DNA of 64,000 nt from Ziziphus jujuba (lineage: Eukaryota > Streptophyta > Magnoliopsida > Rosales > Rhamnaceae), in the NCBI RefSeq assembly GCF_031755915.1, contig NC_083384.1, forward strand, positions 5,107,501 through 5,171,500, written 5' to 3'. The translations under genes and the position numbers were made by a program. Shown here one piece after another: positions 13,901-26,481 of the stretch (positions are counted from its first letter, which is position 1; every line of letters begins with the position of its first letter). The notes beneath the pieces are model-generated. The model made no database searches and was not told the origin of the DNA. It saw only the letters and a program-made list of their open reading frames with translations.

Positions 13901-14048
13901 TGACAACGTATACTTTTTAACGGTACCTTGGTCAATGTGAAATTTCATCAGGAGCAAAAAGTCAACATTTGACTCCTTTTCGATCAACGACGGTCAACCT
14001 TGGTCAAATTTGAGAAATTTCTAGTGTACTTTAGGACGGGGTGTTACA
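7920..14048 (-). mobile_element. Minus-strand LTR of the same Ty3 family, diverged, interrupted
   Basis: It begins TGTCATGACCCCGTCC and ends GGACGGGGTGTTACA at 14048, with another copy inserted at 9530-12507. The first part carries the family's LTR end (aligned with 3819 onward) and the last part carries its GC-rich block and start. The middle (8220-9520 and 12510-13130) is AT-rich and diverged, with a run of short direct repeats at 8230-8340 built on TTGCCC.GTGGCT-like words. The candidate duplications do not match (ATGGG before, CTATT after), so this copy may be a recombinant between two elements or a deletion product. Confidence 0.75.
9530..12507 (-). mobile_element. Solo LTR, Ty3 Tekay-like family, TSD ATTTT
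   Basis: It starts TGTCAGGACCCGTCC and ends GGGATGTTACA, with ATTTT at 9525-9529 and 12508-12512. Length is 2978 bp and no internal domain is present. It sits inside the copy at 7920-14048 in the same orientation. The conserved core is at 11228-11242, and the GC-rich block with CT/GA-rich tracts is at 11600-11940. The DNA just outside its left end is a (CA)n(TA)n microsatellite (9480-9520). Confidence 0.92.
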
Positions 14049-16079
14049 CTATTAATCCATGATCTATATCCATACTTGTACTTTTTCTTCAAACTTTTTT
14101 TTTTTTAATAGCACTTACATCTTTAAATTTAAGACTTTGATGCACTGTGGTTTTTAAACTATTTATAGTTTAATTTTTAGTAGTCTTAAGACATGCAATA
14201 TACTTGATGTAACATGCAAAAGTAATTTAGAGTTAACTAATTTTATAATTTGTTCTTTTTTTTACTGTGTACATGTACAACATGCCTTAAAACTGCTAAC
14301 AATTAGTCTAAAAATAGTTAAGGACTAAAATATATCAAAGACTAAAGTTTAGGGATCAAAATGCAAAAAAAAAAGTTCAAAAGCATTATGGACATAGATC
14401 ATGATAATAACCCTATATAATAGTTATAAATAAAAACTGAATTATCCTTCTAACAAATAAATGAATGGTCAAGTTTTTTATCCAATAACAATTAATCATC
14501 TCAAACAATAATGAATTTGAACATAAGGCATATCTGTCATTGAGATTTTTATTCCAAACGTTTAAACTTATATAAAATGGGTCCAAAAATGTGTATCAAA
14601 CTTATCTTTTAATAGATTTTGACCTTATTCTATTGAGAACAATATCCAATAATGGCATCCGGAAACAAAGAAAAGAAAATTCCCCAACAACCCATACTTT
14701 TTACACTCCCCACAACAATTTTGCAAACTTATCCTAATATACTTTATTTATTTTTGGTTGGTTATCCTGATTTAGTCAATATATAAGTGGGTGTTTATTA
14801 ATTAGGTTATTTCTTTCTTTTTTTTTTTTTTTTCCCTACTCTAATGTCACCTGTGCATCAATATAAAAAATCGCCCCTAATTTATTTGTCTATTTCTTTC
14901 ATGTTTACCCCATAAAAAATTTGCTGTAGTCGAAGCTGCCAATTCCCCTTGTAATTAATCGGAACCAATAGGTTAATTAGATAGCTTTTTCCTTCCTACT
15001 GGTTATGGACTGGTCCAGATGAGTTTTCCCAATTTGTTTTCAATATTTTACTTATTCTGTTATTCAAAGTTCTTGACCAAATTTATTCCCTGCTAAACAA
15101 ATTTTCCATTTGAACTTGGTTTAGTATTTGGTAACCAAGTTAACACAAAATCAAGCCAAAGATTATGAAACAGGGACTGGAAATTGTCATATTATGGCTA
15201 CAAAAGAATAGATGGATACTGGATCCCCCACGTATTTCCATTTAACGTATACACAAGAACCAAAGGTTTGATTGCTTGCACACTACGCCGACCATGACAA
15301 CCTATACAGTCTACGAAGACCATGTTTCTTGTCATATTCATCTGATGTGTTTGTCAACTAACCATGACAAACTAAAGTCTTCTTAAGATGAAAGCTTGCC
15401 AGATAAGGCCAAAGGAGAAGATTAAAAAAAATAATAATAAAAAAAAATGGAGAGACAATACGATATGTTTTAATTGTACAAATGACTTTATTTATTTATT
15501 TATTTATTATTGTTATTATTATTATTTTGTTGGGTATGTGTATTACATAAATTTCTATGCTGCAACATGTTGTGTAGCTAAACATTTCTCACGGCTTTGC
15601 TACAAGAGTATCTCCAAGGAACATATATGATTAATGTGAAATAAAATAGAAAAATATTGTCTTCCATAATTCCAATATAAATTAACCTTACAAACATAGT
15701 GTGAGGACTGCATACTCCCGCGAATATGTGAATTGATTATCCGTACAGTTTTAGCCTTTCCAAGAAAATAAAAGCAACTACTTGTATTAAAAAAAAAAAA
15801 AAACAATAAGTTACAGAAAAAGAAAGTTTGCGCACATAGACATATAAAATTGAAATTGTTTATCTAGGTATTATTAGAGTTCTGTATTGACTAAACTAAA
15901 GGCCACCTACCAATCGGAGGAATGGCTTTTTTCCTGGAAGGAAATTATGACATTACTTGAAGTCTCACCATTTTTCTACATGTAATTAATTACTGCTCAT
16001 TTTGTTGTTCAAAGTTGAGTCACCTACTCCAAGTCGACCTTGATGTACGTGCACAATAACCACTTGAAAACAAAAATCA
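14049..16079. other. Intergenic, no gene recognised
   Basis: AT-rich DNA with T-runs (14090-14105, 14815-14835) and a (TTTA)/(TTA) microsatellite at 15490-15527. No reading frame with coding character, no LTR ends and no recognisable RNA gene were seen on either strand. Confidence 0.6.
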
Positions 16080-17240
16080 CTAATGCTTCTCTTTTCGATT
16101 GAACAGTTTAAAATGGGTAATTTTTCAAAATCTTACTTTTGTTCCGGTTTACTTGGACTTTTCAGTCTGCACATCGTTGGCAGCTTCCTTGAAATAATAT
16201 GGCAATTAAGTCTCCCTTTTTCCATAATGCTTCTCTTTTAGATCAAATTAAAGACTAACGTCAATTTTCAAAGTCTTGCTTAAGTTTACCTGGACTTTTC
16301 AGTCTACACATCGTTAGCAATTTCCTTGAAACATGTGGTAATTAATTAAGTCTTACTTTTCGAGAATGTTTGTCTTTTTGATCGAATTAAAGACTACGGC
16401 AGTTTATAATGTGTCATTTTTCAAAGTCTTGCTTTTTTTTTACTTGGACATTTAAGTTTGCACATCGTTAGCAATTTCCTTGAAATAATATGATAATTTA
16501 GTCTCACTTTTCGAGAATGCTTCTCTTTCTGATCGAATTAAAGACTATGGCAGTTTATAATGTGTCATGAAGTCTTGCTTAAGTTTACCGGCACTTTTCA
16601 GTCTACAAATCGTTATCAATTTCCTTGAAACATGTGGTAATTAAGTCTCACTTTTCGAGAATGTTTCTCTTTTTGGTCGAATTAAAGACTATAGCAGTTT
16701 ATAATGTGTCATGAAGTCTTGCTTACCTGCACTTTTCAGCCTACACATCATTAGTAATTTCCTTGAAATATGTGGTAATTAAGTCTCACTTTTCGAGAAT
16801 GTTTCTCTTTTTGATCGAATTATAGACTACGGCAGTTTATAATGTGTCATGAAGTCTTGCTTAAGTTTACCTGCACTTTTCAGTCTACACATCATTAGCA
16901 ATTTCCTTGAAACATGTGGTAATTAAGTCTCACTTTTTAAGAATGTTTCTCTTTTTGATCGAATTAAAGACTGCGGCAGTTTACAATGTGTCATGAAGTC
17001 TTGCTTAAGTTTACCTATACTTTTCTACACATCGTTAGCAATTTCCTTGAAACATGTGGTAATTAAGTCTCACTTTTCGAGAATGTTTCTCTTTTTGGCC
17101 AAATTAAAGACTACGGCAGTTTATAATGTGTCATTTTTCAAAGTCTTGCTTTTGTTTTTACTTGGACTTTTAATTCTGCACATCGTTAGCAATTTCCTTG
17201 AAATAATATGGTAATTAAGTCTCACTAATTTTTCAACTTT
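16080..17240. repeat. Tandem array, about eight copies of a 140-150 bp unit
   Basis: The words TTCTCTTTTTGATCGAATTA, AGTTTATAATGTGTCAT, CAGTCTACACATCGTTAGC and CCTTGAAACATGTGGTAATT recur in order at a spacing of 140-150 bp. Unit starts, judged by the CTTCTCTTTT/TTTCTCTTTT word, lie near 16084, 16227, 16368, 16518, 16661, 16799, 16944 and 17084. The units differ by small deletions. The array is non-coding. Single diverged copies of part of the unit occur in the 3' flanks of other RLP fragments in the window (near 31290, 32500 and 47745). Confidence 0.9.
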
Positions 17241-18714
17241 AAAAAAAAAAAGATTTTGAGTATAAAAATAGTTTAGTTTGACATGTTTGAATGAAGAAGA
17301 AAAAGATAAATCAACCAAATAGAATCTAACAAGCTGTGACACACATGACACATATTTCCATTATTTTGAACCTTTCTCAGGTATGAATTAGAACCTAGAA
17401 ACAGGAGAGAGAGAGAATCATTTTCCAAATACTTTTCTTTACCTTTTATTTATTTTTATTTTTTTTTCGGGGATAGGGCTTGCTTTTGCGTCCATAGATT
17501 TTCATGAGAAAAATTGCTATGAATCTTTTAAATGGACATGACTAGGACCTTAATTTTGCATAGCAGAAAATATGGCATATAAGCTACAGAAAATATGGCA
17601 TATAAGCTATAAATCTTACACACAAATTGATATTTTACCTCAAAATCAAGAGAATGTTACAGAGTAATCGCAGGTCAACATTAATTTGTATTCCAGCAGT
17701 TAAGCCATGACATAAAAAAAAACATAATAAATGCAAATCCATGTAATATAAGAAAACACCACCACGGATTTTTCTTACCTTATTACACCACTGTAAATAA
17801 AGAAACGAGAAGCCATTGAATCTTTTTGGAAATTGATTCGATAAAAATGCAATTGAATCTGTGATCACCAAATAGCTTACCAACAAATACATAATGTTAG
17901 AATAATTTTTTACAAATTAACATAATCTAAAATGCAAAAATTAGTTCTTCCAATATATACATTCATAATTTAGTACTTATCATATCAATTAATAAATTTA
18001 TTTGGTGACCTACTTGATGACTTTACCATTACTACCGTAACAAAGCTCAAAAAAACCAAGGAGATAAAGTAGGATTTAGGAAGAATAGTTTTTGAATGTA
18101 ATAGTCCCGATTGGGTAATTTAGAATACATAATTCTTGCATGGCTGCCAAATGTGAAGCCAAAATTAGACTATGTTTAGCTTGTAAAACATCATTAAGAA
18201 ACAAATCAAAGTAGACTGGAACCGAAATTGTCACAGATGATGATAAGGACATCATTAAACTTCTAAACATCAAGCATTATGCAGCAGAAGTTGATACTTG
18301 TATGTCAAGGAAGTCAAAGCTCGTTAAACACTGTTTTCTCTTCCAATTACATCATATAATGAATCATTAATTGTGGAACAACCAAGCAATACTCTGTAAG
18401 TGAAAGTAGGTAAAAAATTAGGGATTATGAATTAAACTACTTTGTTTGATAAATATTTATAGATAACTTGATGATGTTATAAAATAAATAATGCTTCTTT
18501 CACAAGGAAGAAGAATTACAGAAACAAAAAAGCTCACATGCTGCACTAAATATAACTTCAAGTTCATGCCAATATTACAATGCAAACAAGGGAAGTGGGT
18601 TTCTCTTCCACCCTCTATACTATCATGTATAGGAAAATATAACAGTCATCTGCCTCTTATTTTCTTATTATCATCTTCCATAGCAACCATTTCCTCAGAA
18701 CCATCTAAGGTAAG
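17241..18714. other. RLP 3'-flank sequence and segmental duplication, non-coding
   Basis: This stretch carries in order the non-coding blocks seen downstream of the other RLP fragments: a block with CTTTTGCGTCC and CATGAGAAAAATTGCTATGAA (17490-17530), one with ATAAATCTTACACACAAATT (17605-17630), and one with AATATAAGAAAACACCACCA (17735-17765). From about 17940 to 18710 it matches 51140-51900, with shared words TCTTGCATGGCTGCCAAA and TTATGCAGCAGAA. No gene is present. Confidence 0.65.
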
Positions 18715-18840
18715 ATCCTAAAAGCAATGTCCTCAACACCATTGAAATAACATTTTCTCTATTTTCTAGAAAACACAAGTGATCCAACAAAAATTCCAAT
18801 CCCTGTTACAAATCCAATTTTAGCACCTATGACATAGCAT
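18715..18840 (-). pseudogene. RLP C-terminal transmembrane fragment
   Basis: The minus strand reads IGAKIGFVTGIGIFVGSLVF followed by a basic cytosolic stretch and EDIAFRIL, matching the single membrane span and short tail of the RLP copies at 29514, 31954 and 51942. Only about 40 codons remain, and a stop interrupts the tail. LRR sequence is not found beyond 18840. Confidence 0.7.
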
Positions 18841-19231
18841 TTAATCTAAGAGCTAGAGTGTGATGCAAATAATTAATTTGAACACTAGTTTCGACACCTA
18901 TGATATCCCATTCCAAACTCTATCACAAACCCAATTTCAACTCCAGTAAATACTTTTTTTATTTGCTGAGAAGTATTTTTTTTTCCCCTTTTTCTTGTTT
19001 ATGGAACAATCTTTTTGTTGACAAACTCTTAATCCTTCAATTAATATTTTTGGCATGTCCTGCTTTTGCCGTAGTAGCTTCTTATGAGAAAGCTGCCTAT
19101 GAATCTTCTTAACATGGTTACCCCTAGTACCTTTCACAAAAGGAGAAATGACACAAACGATAAATCTCACACACAAATTGATATACTAAGTCAACATCAA
19201 ACCCAAATTGCAGAATAACACACACAATTGT
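18841..19231. other. Second copy of RLP 3' flank, cut by an LTR insertion
   Basis: The flank blocks repeat here: a block with CCTGCTTTTGCCGTAGTAGC and TTATGAGAAAGCTGCC (19055-19100), then ATAAATCTCACACACAAATT (19158-19180) and CCCAAATTGCAGAATAACAC. The sequence stops at the LTR starting at 19232 and resumes after 28823 with the next block (TGCAACATAAGAAAACACCA), so the LTR nest landed inside RLP downstream DNA. Confidence 0.7.
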
Positions 19232-19376
19232 TGTTAGGACCCATCCAATATCCCTCACCGAAACCCTAAACAAGTCCTGATCCCAGGAAAATCCTACCGG
19301 ACCTTCCAATGAAAAATCCAGCAGAACCTCCCCTAAGGGTTGGACTTACCACAAATTCCCTGCACTGATAACACAC

Positions 19377-19408
<32 letters not shown>

Positions 19409-19801
19409 TGTAATAGCTCAGACCACTCGCATGCGATATTGTCCTCTTTGGGCATGGGGAATCCTCTTACAACCCAGCCTTCAAGGTTTTAAAAGGCCTC
19501 ACAAGGGAAAGGTATCCACACGCTTATAAGCCATGCTTCGTTTCCCTTTCCAACCGATATGTGATCTCACAATCCTCCCCCCTTGGGGCCCAGCGTCCTT
19601 GCTGACACACCGATCCGGATACTGGCTCTAATACCATCTGTAACAGCCCAGACCACCCGCATGCGATATTGTCCTCTTTGGGCCTGGGGAATCCTCTTAC
19701 AACCCAGCCCTCAAGGTTTTAAAAGACCTCGCAAGGAAAAAATATTCACACGCTTATAAGCCATGCTTCGTTTCCCTTTCCAACTGATGTGGGATCTCAC
19801 A
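19409..19801 (-). mobile_element. TRIM (terminal-repeat retrotransposon in miniature), TSD TATAC
   Basis: Two direct repeats of 163 bp (19409-19571 and 19639-19801), beginning TGTAATAGC/TGTAACAGC and ending CTCACA, bracket 67 bp. Read on the minus strand the element is LTR, then a primer-binding site TGGTATTAGAGCC (19624-19636; canonical initiator-Met tRNA sites read TGGTATCAGAGC), then a purine tract in the complement of CCTCCCCCCTTGGGG, then LTR. A perfect duplication TATAC lies at 19404-19408 and 19802-19806. It encodes nothing and must depend on other elements for mobility. It inserted at the edge of a (TA)n tract inside an LTR. Confidence 0.93.
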
Positions 19802-21012
19802 TATACCGCCTTACTCCTCCACTTTACTACAATTTAATTCTACAATAATCAGCACTTTCATAAATTAAACAGGAAACTAATGCAGTATTTAATAAAATAT
19901 ATCTAATACAGTATACAGAGCATTATAAGGTACAATTAAGTATGGAAGTTATACAACAAAGAATAAAAGAAATATTACAATAGAAATAAATGAAAAGAAA
20001 GAGAACTCCTCGAAATACGACAGCAACGAAGATTAAGCTCGCTCCGGACGAACGTCTACCAATCCTTATACCTAGGGGAACATATTTAAAAATACGAGAT
20101 GCTAATCATCTCAGTGAATGATCCTATCTAATATATAATTATAATAGTAATAATAATCATAGTATACTTGATTATTTAAGAATAAATAAGTAAATAAATA
20201 ATAATTAATTGAAAATAATATTTTCTCTCAAAGTCCTTACCATTCACTCCATTGGAAAAGTTTCCCTTTTAAAATATTTTCGTAAAACCCAATATTTTAC
20301 GCCCCAAAAATCAAGGAATAAGTAATTTAATAAATAATTAAATAATCCAAATACGAATAAAATACAATTAAATAATTTAAAATACTTGCATTAGAGAAAT
20401 ATAACATAAAAGTGAAATTCAATATATAATTCATAAAATTTGATTTAATAAATCAAAATAAACAGTGTCAAAAACATAATTAAAATAATTACAAACAATC
20501 ATGTATAGTAATGGTAAAAATATTGTAAAATTCATTTTGAAATATTCAATCAATTTATATAATAAAAATATGACAAGATGCATTTTAAAAACATTATTTT
20601 AAAATAAGTGTCATAAAATATGAATGAATACATTTTAGAAAAATACTAATTGAAAATAGGTGATAAAACAAATTAAATACATTTAATTTAAATACGATTT
20701 TAAAACTTTAGGATTTGAAATTTATATAAGAAAAATAATACTTGATGCACCACACTATATACCAGTGATGCCCTACGATACCCAGCATCCCGAGCACCAT
20801 CCGGTGGAATGTTAAAATGAGAAACTTGCATACAGTCACTTCGGCGTCTCGACAGCGCCGCTGCTTAAACCGTCATCCCGGACATGGAGGGGGCCAGCTT
20901 ATGGCCAATATCAAACTTGCCTACCCTCGATCCGATGGCAACTCACGGGAGACATTACAACTTAGCGCTTATTCACATACACAGCACAGAACATCAATAC
21001 TGTATGAGTGCG

Positions 21013-24000
21013 TGTCAGGACCCGTCCAGAATTCCTTCCCCGGAACCCTAGACAAGCCTTGATCCCAAAGAAATATCACTGAACCTTTCAACGGAAAATC
21101 CCGCAGCACCTTCCCTAAGGGTAGGACTAACCAAAAATTACCTAGACTGAAAACACACTTCTATAAACATCCCCTTATTCTTCCCACAATACTACAAATT
21201 GATTCCACAAATTTACAGCATTTCAAATAACAACAGCAGCAACCCAATGCATAAATAATAACTACACGTCCAATACAGTATACAGAGCGTTATACAGATA
21301 AATTTGGAATTTATACCACGACAGATAAGAAGTAATACAGGATGGAGAGGAAAAAGGGAAGAAATACTTCTTGGACTTTCGGCAACGAACTGAGACGTTG
21401 GGCTCACCCCGAACAATCAACGTCTCCCAACCTGGACCTAGGGGAACGGAATTTAAAAACGTGAGATGCGAATCATCTCAGTGAGTGACCCTATCTACTG
21501 TACACCTTTAATATTAATAATATACCAAATAAAGGAATTTAATTAACCAATACTGAACAATTAAATAAATAAACAATTGAGGTAACAATTTCTCTCAAAA
21601 CCCTCACTATTCACTCCGTTGGAAATATTCCCTTTTAAAACATTTTCACAAAACCCAATATTCGTACTTCCCGAAAACCAAGGGACCAAATAATTTAATA
21701 AACAACAAATAAATAAATAAATACCCCAAATATAAATAAACTGCAATAAATTATAATAAATAATTTTGTACTCTTTGGGGTTTGAAATTTCTATCCGAAA
21801 AATTTGTACTTGATGCACCACACCATATACCAGTGATGCCCTCCGATACCCAGCGTCCTGAGCACCGACTGGCGGGGAGATTAAAAAGAGAAACTTGCAA
21901 ACGGCACTTCGGCGTCCTGACAGTACCGCTGCTGAAACCATCATCCCGGCCAAGGAGGGGGGCGGCTGTGGCCAATAACAAACTTGCCTGCCCACGGTCC
22001 AATGGCAACTCACGGGTGAAATAATAATACTTGCGCGCTGAACCACATATACATATACCAGAACACCAATACTGTGTGAATGCGTCTAAAATAATTATTA
22101 AACCAACCGTACCATTTTCCAAAATTACCGTGGGAAATATACCAAATTTTTCACACTTACTATCCCACATATTTTTATTTAACAAACCGGTACGAAAACA
22201 TCGATAACAAATAAAACCATGCCTTTTCTCGTAATACGAGATTCAACAATTGAAATACCGCGGGCATAATTTATAAAATTAAACCACCAACTTAAACAAA
22301 TATTTTCATAAAATATTTAACCCAATTATGCCCGAAAAATAACACTTAAAACCACGTACGATTATTACTGAAATATACTTTGCTCATGCACAATAAATAA
22401 ATTAAACCACAATAAAATAATACTCGGGAAATTCTTAGTAACCCAAAATTCCGTTTAGTATCAATGGGTAAAAATATATATAAAATAATATTTTTTCCCG
22501 ACTATATTAAAATTCCACCACATGAGCATAATTTCAGATACCAATTTAACAGCAATTAAATATAATTAATTATCCCAAAATATTTATTAAAGGTGGGTCA
22601 CTCACCTTAAGTGAGTAAATCAGCTAAGATCCTCTGCAGGATCAACTCCACTACTCGTACGTGCACCTAAAACATCCACAGTACACCAACCAAATATATT
22701 AATATTTTATTCGGGTAAATAATACACGGTATCCGGGGGGTCAAACACAAACGTTAACCAACATGGTCGAATAATATACCGAATCGAAGCTTGAGTGATG
22801 AGGATCACGGATTCGGTCTTACTTTCCGGTGATCGGACCCGAGGTGGCCGGAATCTCGCCTGAAAGCTTTCAGGTTTTGACTCCGTAATTCTCCCAAATC
22901 GTCATGAATTAGTGGAAAAGGATGCCGGATTCGGGTTTAGGAGGTCGAACACAGTCGGGAGGGATCGGCGGTGCAACTGGGTACTCGCCGGAACAGTAAC
23001 TTCCGGCGAGCCGCCACAGTCACCGGCAACCGTCGCCCGCGGCGGCGCGTGCGGTGGCCGTTGGCTGAGATTTTTTTCAGATTTGTAGATCGAGGGGAGA
23101 GGAATCCAACGGGACCGGCGGTGAGGCAAACGAAGGCCGGACGGCTGAAAAATCGGGGTTTGAAGAATTTCGGCCCCTCGCCGAAAAAAGCTCTGATCCA
23201 GGCGCGTCGGAGGTCCGGTGGCCTTGAAACTTGGTGGGTAGGCCGGACTTGAGGAGGTGGTGAGGGGTGGCTGGCGCGTGTGGCCTGAAAATGGCCGGAA
23301 AGGGGTAAATTAGCGGTGGCCGGCGGTGGAGGGAAAAATCGCCGCCGATCTTCGCCGCCTCAATCCGGGCGCGTCCGACGGCCAACGGCCGTGAAATTTT
23401 AGGGTTTTGCCTGAAATGGGGAGGTGTAACACCCCGTCCCGAACCATGTCGGAATTTTTGCACGTTGACCGAGGTTGACCGTTGACCGAAGGGGTCAAAA
23501 GTTGACTTTTTGACCCGGTTGGAATTCTAGGTTGACTAAGGTACCGTTACGGAGTACACGTTGGCACGAGTTCGTAGACTGGTAGCACGTTGAAAACGGA
23601 GCTACGGTTTGAAAGTTTTGAGCAAAACAAGTTGAGGTCCAAACTATCCAACGGATGCCGGAGTTGACTTTTTATTCATGCAAGGTTGAGCTTTGACTCA
23701 TGCATGGTTGTGAAGTGCTCGTCGATACGAGTCCGTAGACTAGAGGCACGTCCGATTTGGACATGTGGTTTGAAAGTTATGGACCGGTAAAGTTTTTCAA
23801 ATACTGTATTATTTTAATATTATTTTTACACGCATAACGATGTGCCATGTGTGACTCAATGAAGGTGACCATGTGTCACCATGGTGAAATGTCACATGTC
23901 AACCATGTGTTTTATCCTATTATTTTATTATTATTTTAAATAATAATATTAGTATTTAATTAATTTTATATATTTTATTTTATTTCTTTTCTTTTTCTTT

Positions 24001-26450
24001 TTCCTTTTCTTTTTCTTTTTCTTTTCCCCACGTGGGAAAACACCTGTTTTTTTTTTTCTTTTTTTGTTCTTTTCCTTTTCTTTTCTTTTTTTCCCTTCTT
24101 CTTCCCCGAGCACCAAAACACACACAGTGTTTTTTTTTCTTCTCCCACCGGCCGTCCCTCTCTCTCTCCCGTGTTTTCTTTTTTCCGGCCACCCATACTG
24201 TACACACGCCGGCCAGTGACGTGCGGAAGGAGGAGGCGAGCTCGGCCGCCAATTTTCACGGCCAGCCGCCGCCGGACGCGCGCCGATCGGGCCGGAGAAG
24301 CCTCCGGCCGCCGGAATTTCTCTCTCCTCTTTTCTTTTGTTTTCCGGCTAGCCCAGTCCGAATTGAGCCTCCTCTCCCCCTATTTTGGGTCCTCTGAATC
24401 CAAAAATGACCTCCAATCTCAAAAATTCGAAGCGGTTTGAAAGATCCCTCAAGATCAAAACCGACCGAAACTTCCCGACCAAATTCCGGCCACCTCCGGC
24501 GGAATTGGGGTTGATGGAGACCAGATTTGTGATCCTCGTCCCACGAGCTTCGATTCGGTATATCATTCGACCATTTTGGTTACCGTTTGTGTTTGACCCC
24601 CCGGGTACCGGGTATTATTTACCCGAATAAAATATTAATTTATTTGACTATCTGTGAATTTTGTTCTAGGAGCACCGGTGAGTCGTGAAATTGATCCTGT
24701 GGTGGATCGTAGGTTAATTGCGTGCTCCAGGTGAGTGACCCACCTTTAAAAATATTTTTGGGGTAATTAATTGTATTTATATGGTATTAATTTGATATCT
24801 GTAATTTGTGCTCATGTGGTGTATTTTAAATATAATCGGAAAAAATATTTTTTTTTTTATATAATTATCCATTGGTGCTAAATGAAATGTTGGGGTCATT
24901 AGAAAATTTCCGATTATTATTTTATTGTGATTAAATGATATTTATTACACATGAGTAAGTATTTTCAGTAATTCGTTGTGTTTGGATTTTATATAAATTT
25001 CGGGCATAATTGGGTTAAATATTTTATGAAAATATTTGTTTAAGTTGGTGGTTTAATTTTATAAATTATGCCCGCGGTATTTCAATTGTTGAATCTCGTA
25101 TTACGAGAAAAGGTATGGTTTTATCTGTTATCGATGTTTTCGTACCGGGTTGTTGAATAAAAATATGTGGGATGGTGTTTTGTGAAAATTTGGTATACTT
25201 CCCACGGTAATTTGTAAAACGGTACGTTTGGTTGTTAATGTTTATTTTTAAACGCACTCATACAGTATTGGTGTTCTGGTGTATGGTGTATGGACACGTG
25301 GTAGTGCGCGGTTATTATCTGGTTTAGCGCACGGTTATTACTTCACCCGTGAGTTGCCATTGGACCGTGGGCAGGCAAGGTTATTGTTGTGCACAGCCGC
25401 CCTCCTCCTTGGCCGGGTTGATGGTTTTAGCAGTCGGTACTGTCGGGACGCCGAAGTGACCGTTGCAGGTTTCTCTCTTTAACCTCCTGCCAGTCGGTGC
25501 TCAGGACGCTGGGTATCGGAGGGCATCACCGGTATATGGTGTGGTGCGTCGGTGTAAATTGCAAATAATGTTTTAAACCCCAAAGGTGTTCTAAAATTAT
25601 TTATTATAATTTATTGCAGTTTATTTATATTTGGGGTATTTATTTATTTATTTATTTATTTATTTGTTGTTTATTAAATTATTTGGTCCCTTGGTTTTCG
25701 GGGAGTACGTACATCGGGTTTTGTGAAAATGTTTTTAAAAGGAGAACATTTCAAACGGAGCAAATAGTGAGAGTTTTGAGAGAAATTATTACTTCAAATA
25801 TTTATTTATTTATTTATTTAATTGTCCGGTATTAATTTATTAAATCCCTTTATTTGGTATATTATTTATATTAAAGGTGTATAGTAGTTAGGGTCACTCA
25901 CTGAGATGATTAGCATCTCACACTCTTAAATTTCGTTCCCCTAGGTCCAGGTTGGAGACGTTGATTGTCTGGGGCGAGCCCAACGTCTCAGTTCATTGCC
26001 GAAGGTTCAAGCAGTTTTCCTTCCCTTTTTCCTCTTGAACTTGTATTGTTTCTTTATCTGTCATTTTATAAATTCTACATTTGTTGTATAATGCTCTGTA
26101 TACTGTATTGGACGTGTGGTTGTTATTTATGCACTGGGTTGCTGCTGTTGTTTTATTTTGAAGTGCTGCAATTTGTGGAATCAGTTGTAGTTTGTGGGAG
26201 GAATAAGGGGATGTTTTTAGAAGTGTGTTTTCAGTGCAGGTAGTTTGTGGTAAGTAAATCCCTTAGGGGAGGCTCTGTCGGATTTTCCGTTGGAGGGTTC
26301 GGTAGGATTTCCCTGGGATCAGGGATGTCTAGGATTCCGGGGAAGGAATTCTGGACGGGTCCTGACAGGAGGGGCGTCCGTCTGGCCGGCGCGTGTAACG
26401 TGAATCAGCCGGAAAATTTAAAAATTCCGGCGGCCGGTCGGTCTCTCTCT

Positions 26451-26481
<31 letters not shown>

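Noticed and set aside
14049..16079. Search for tRNA or other small RNA genes
   Set aside because: No cloverleaf, A/B box pair or snoRNA boxes could be supported by eye here; a covariance-model scan would be decisive.
24032..24397. Poly-Phe-starting frame (121 codons)
   Set aside because: It is a read of the T- and CT-rich tract of the innermost LTR, with no family resemblance.
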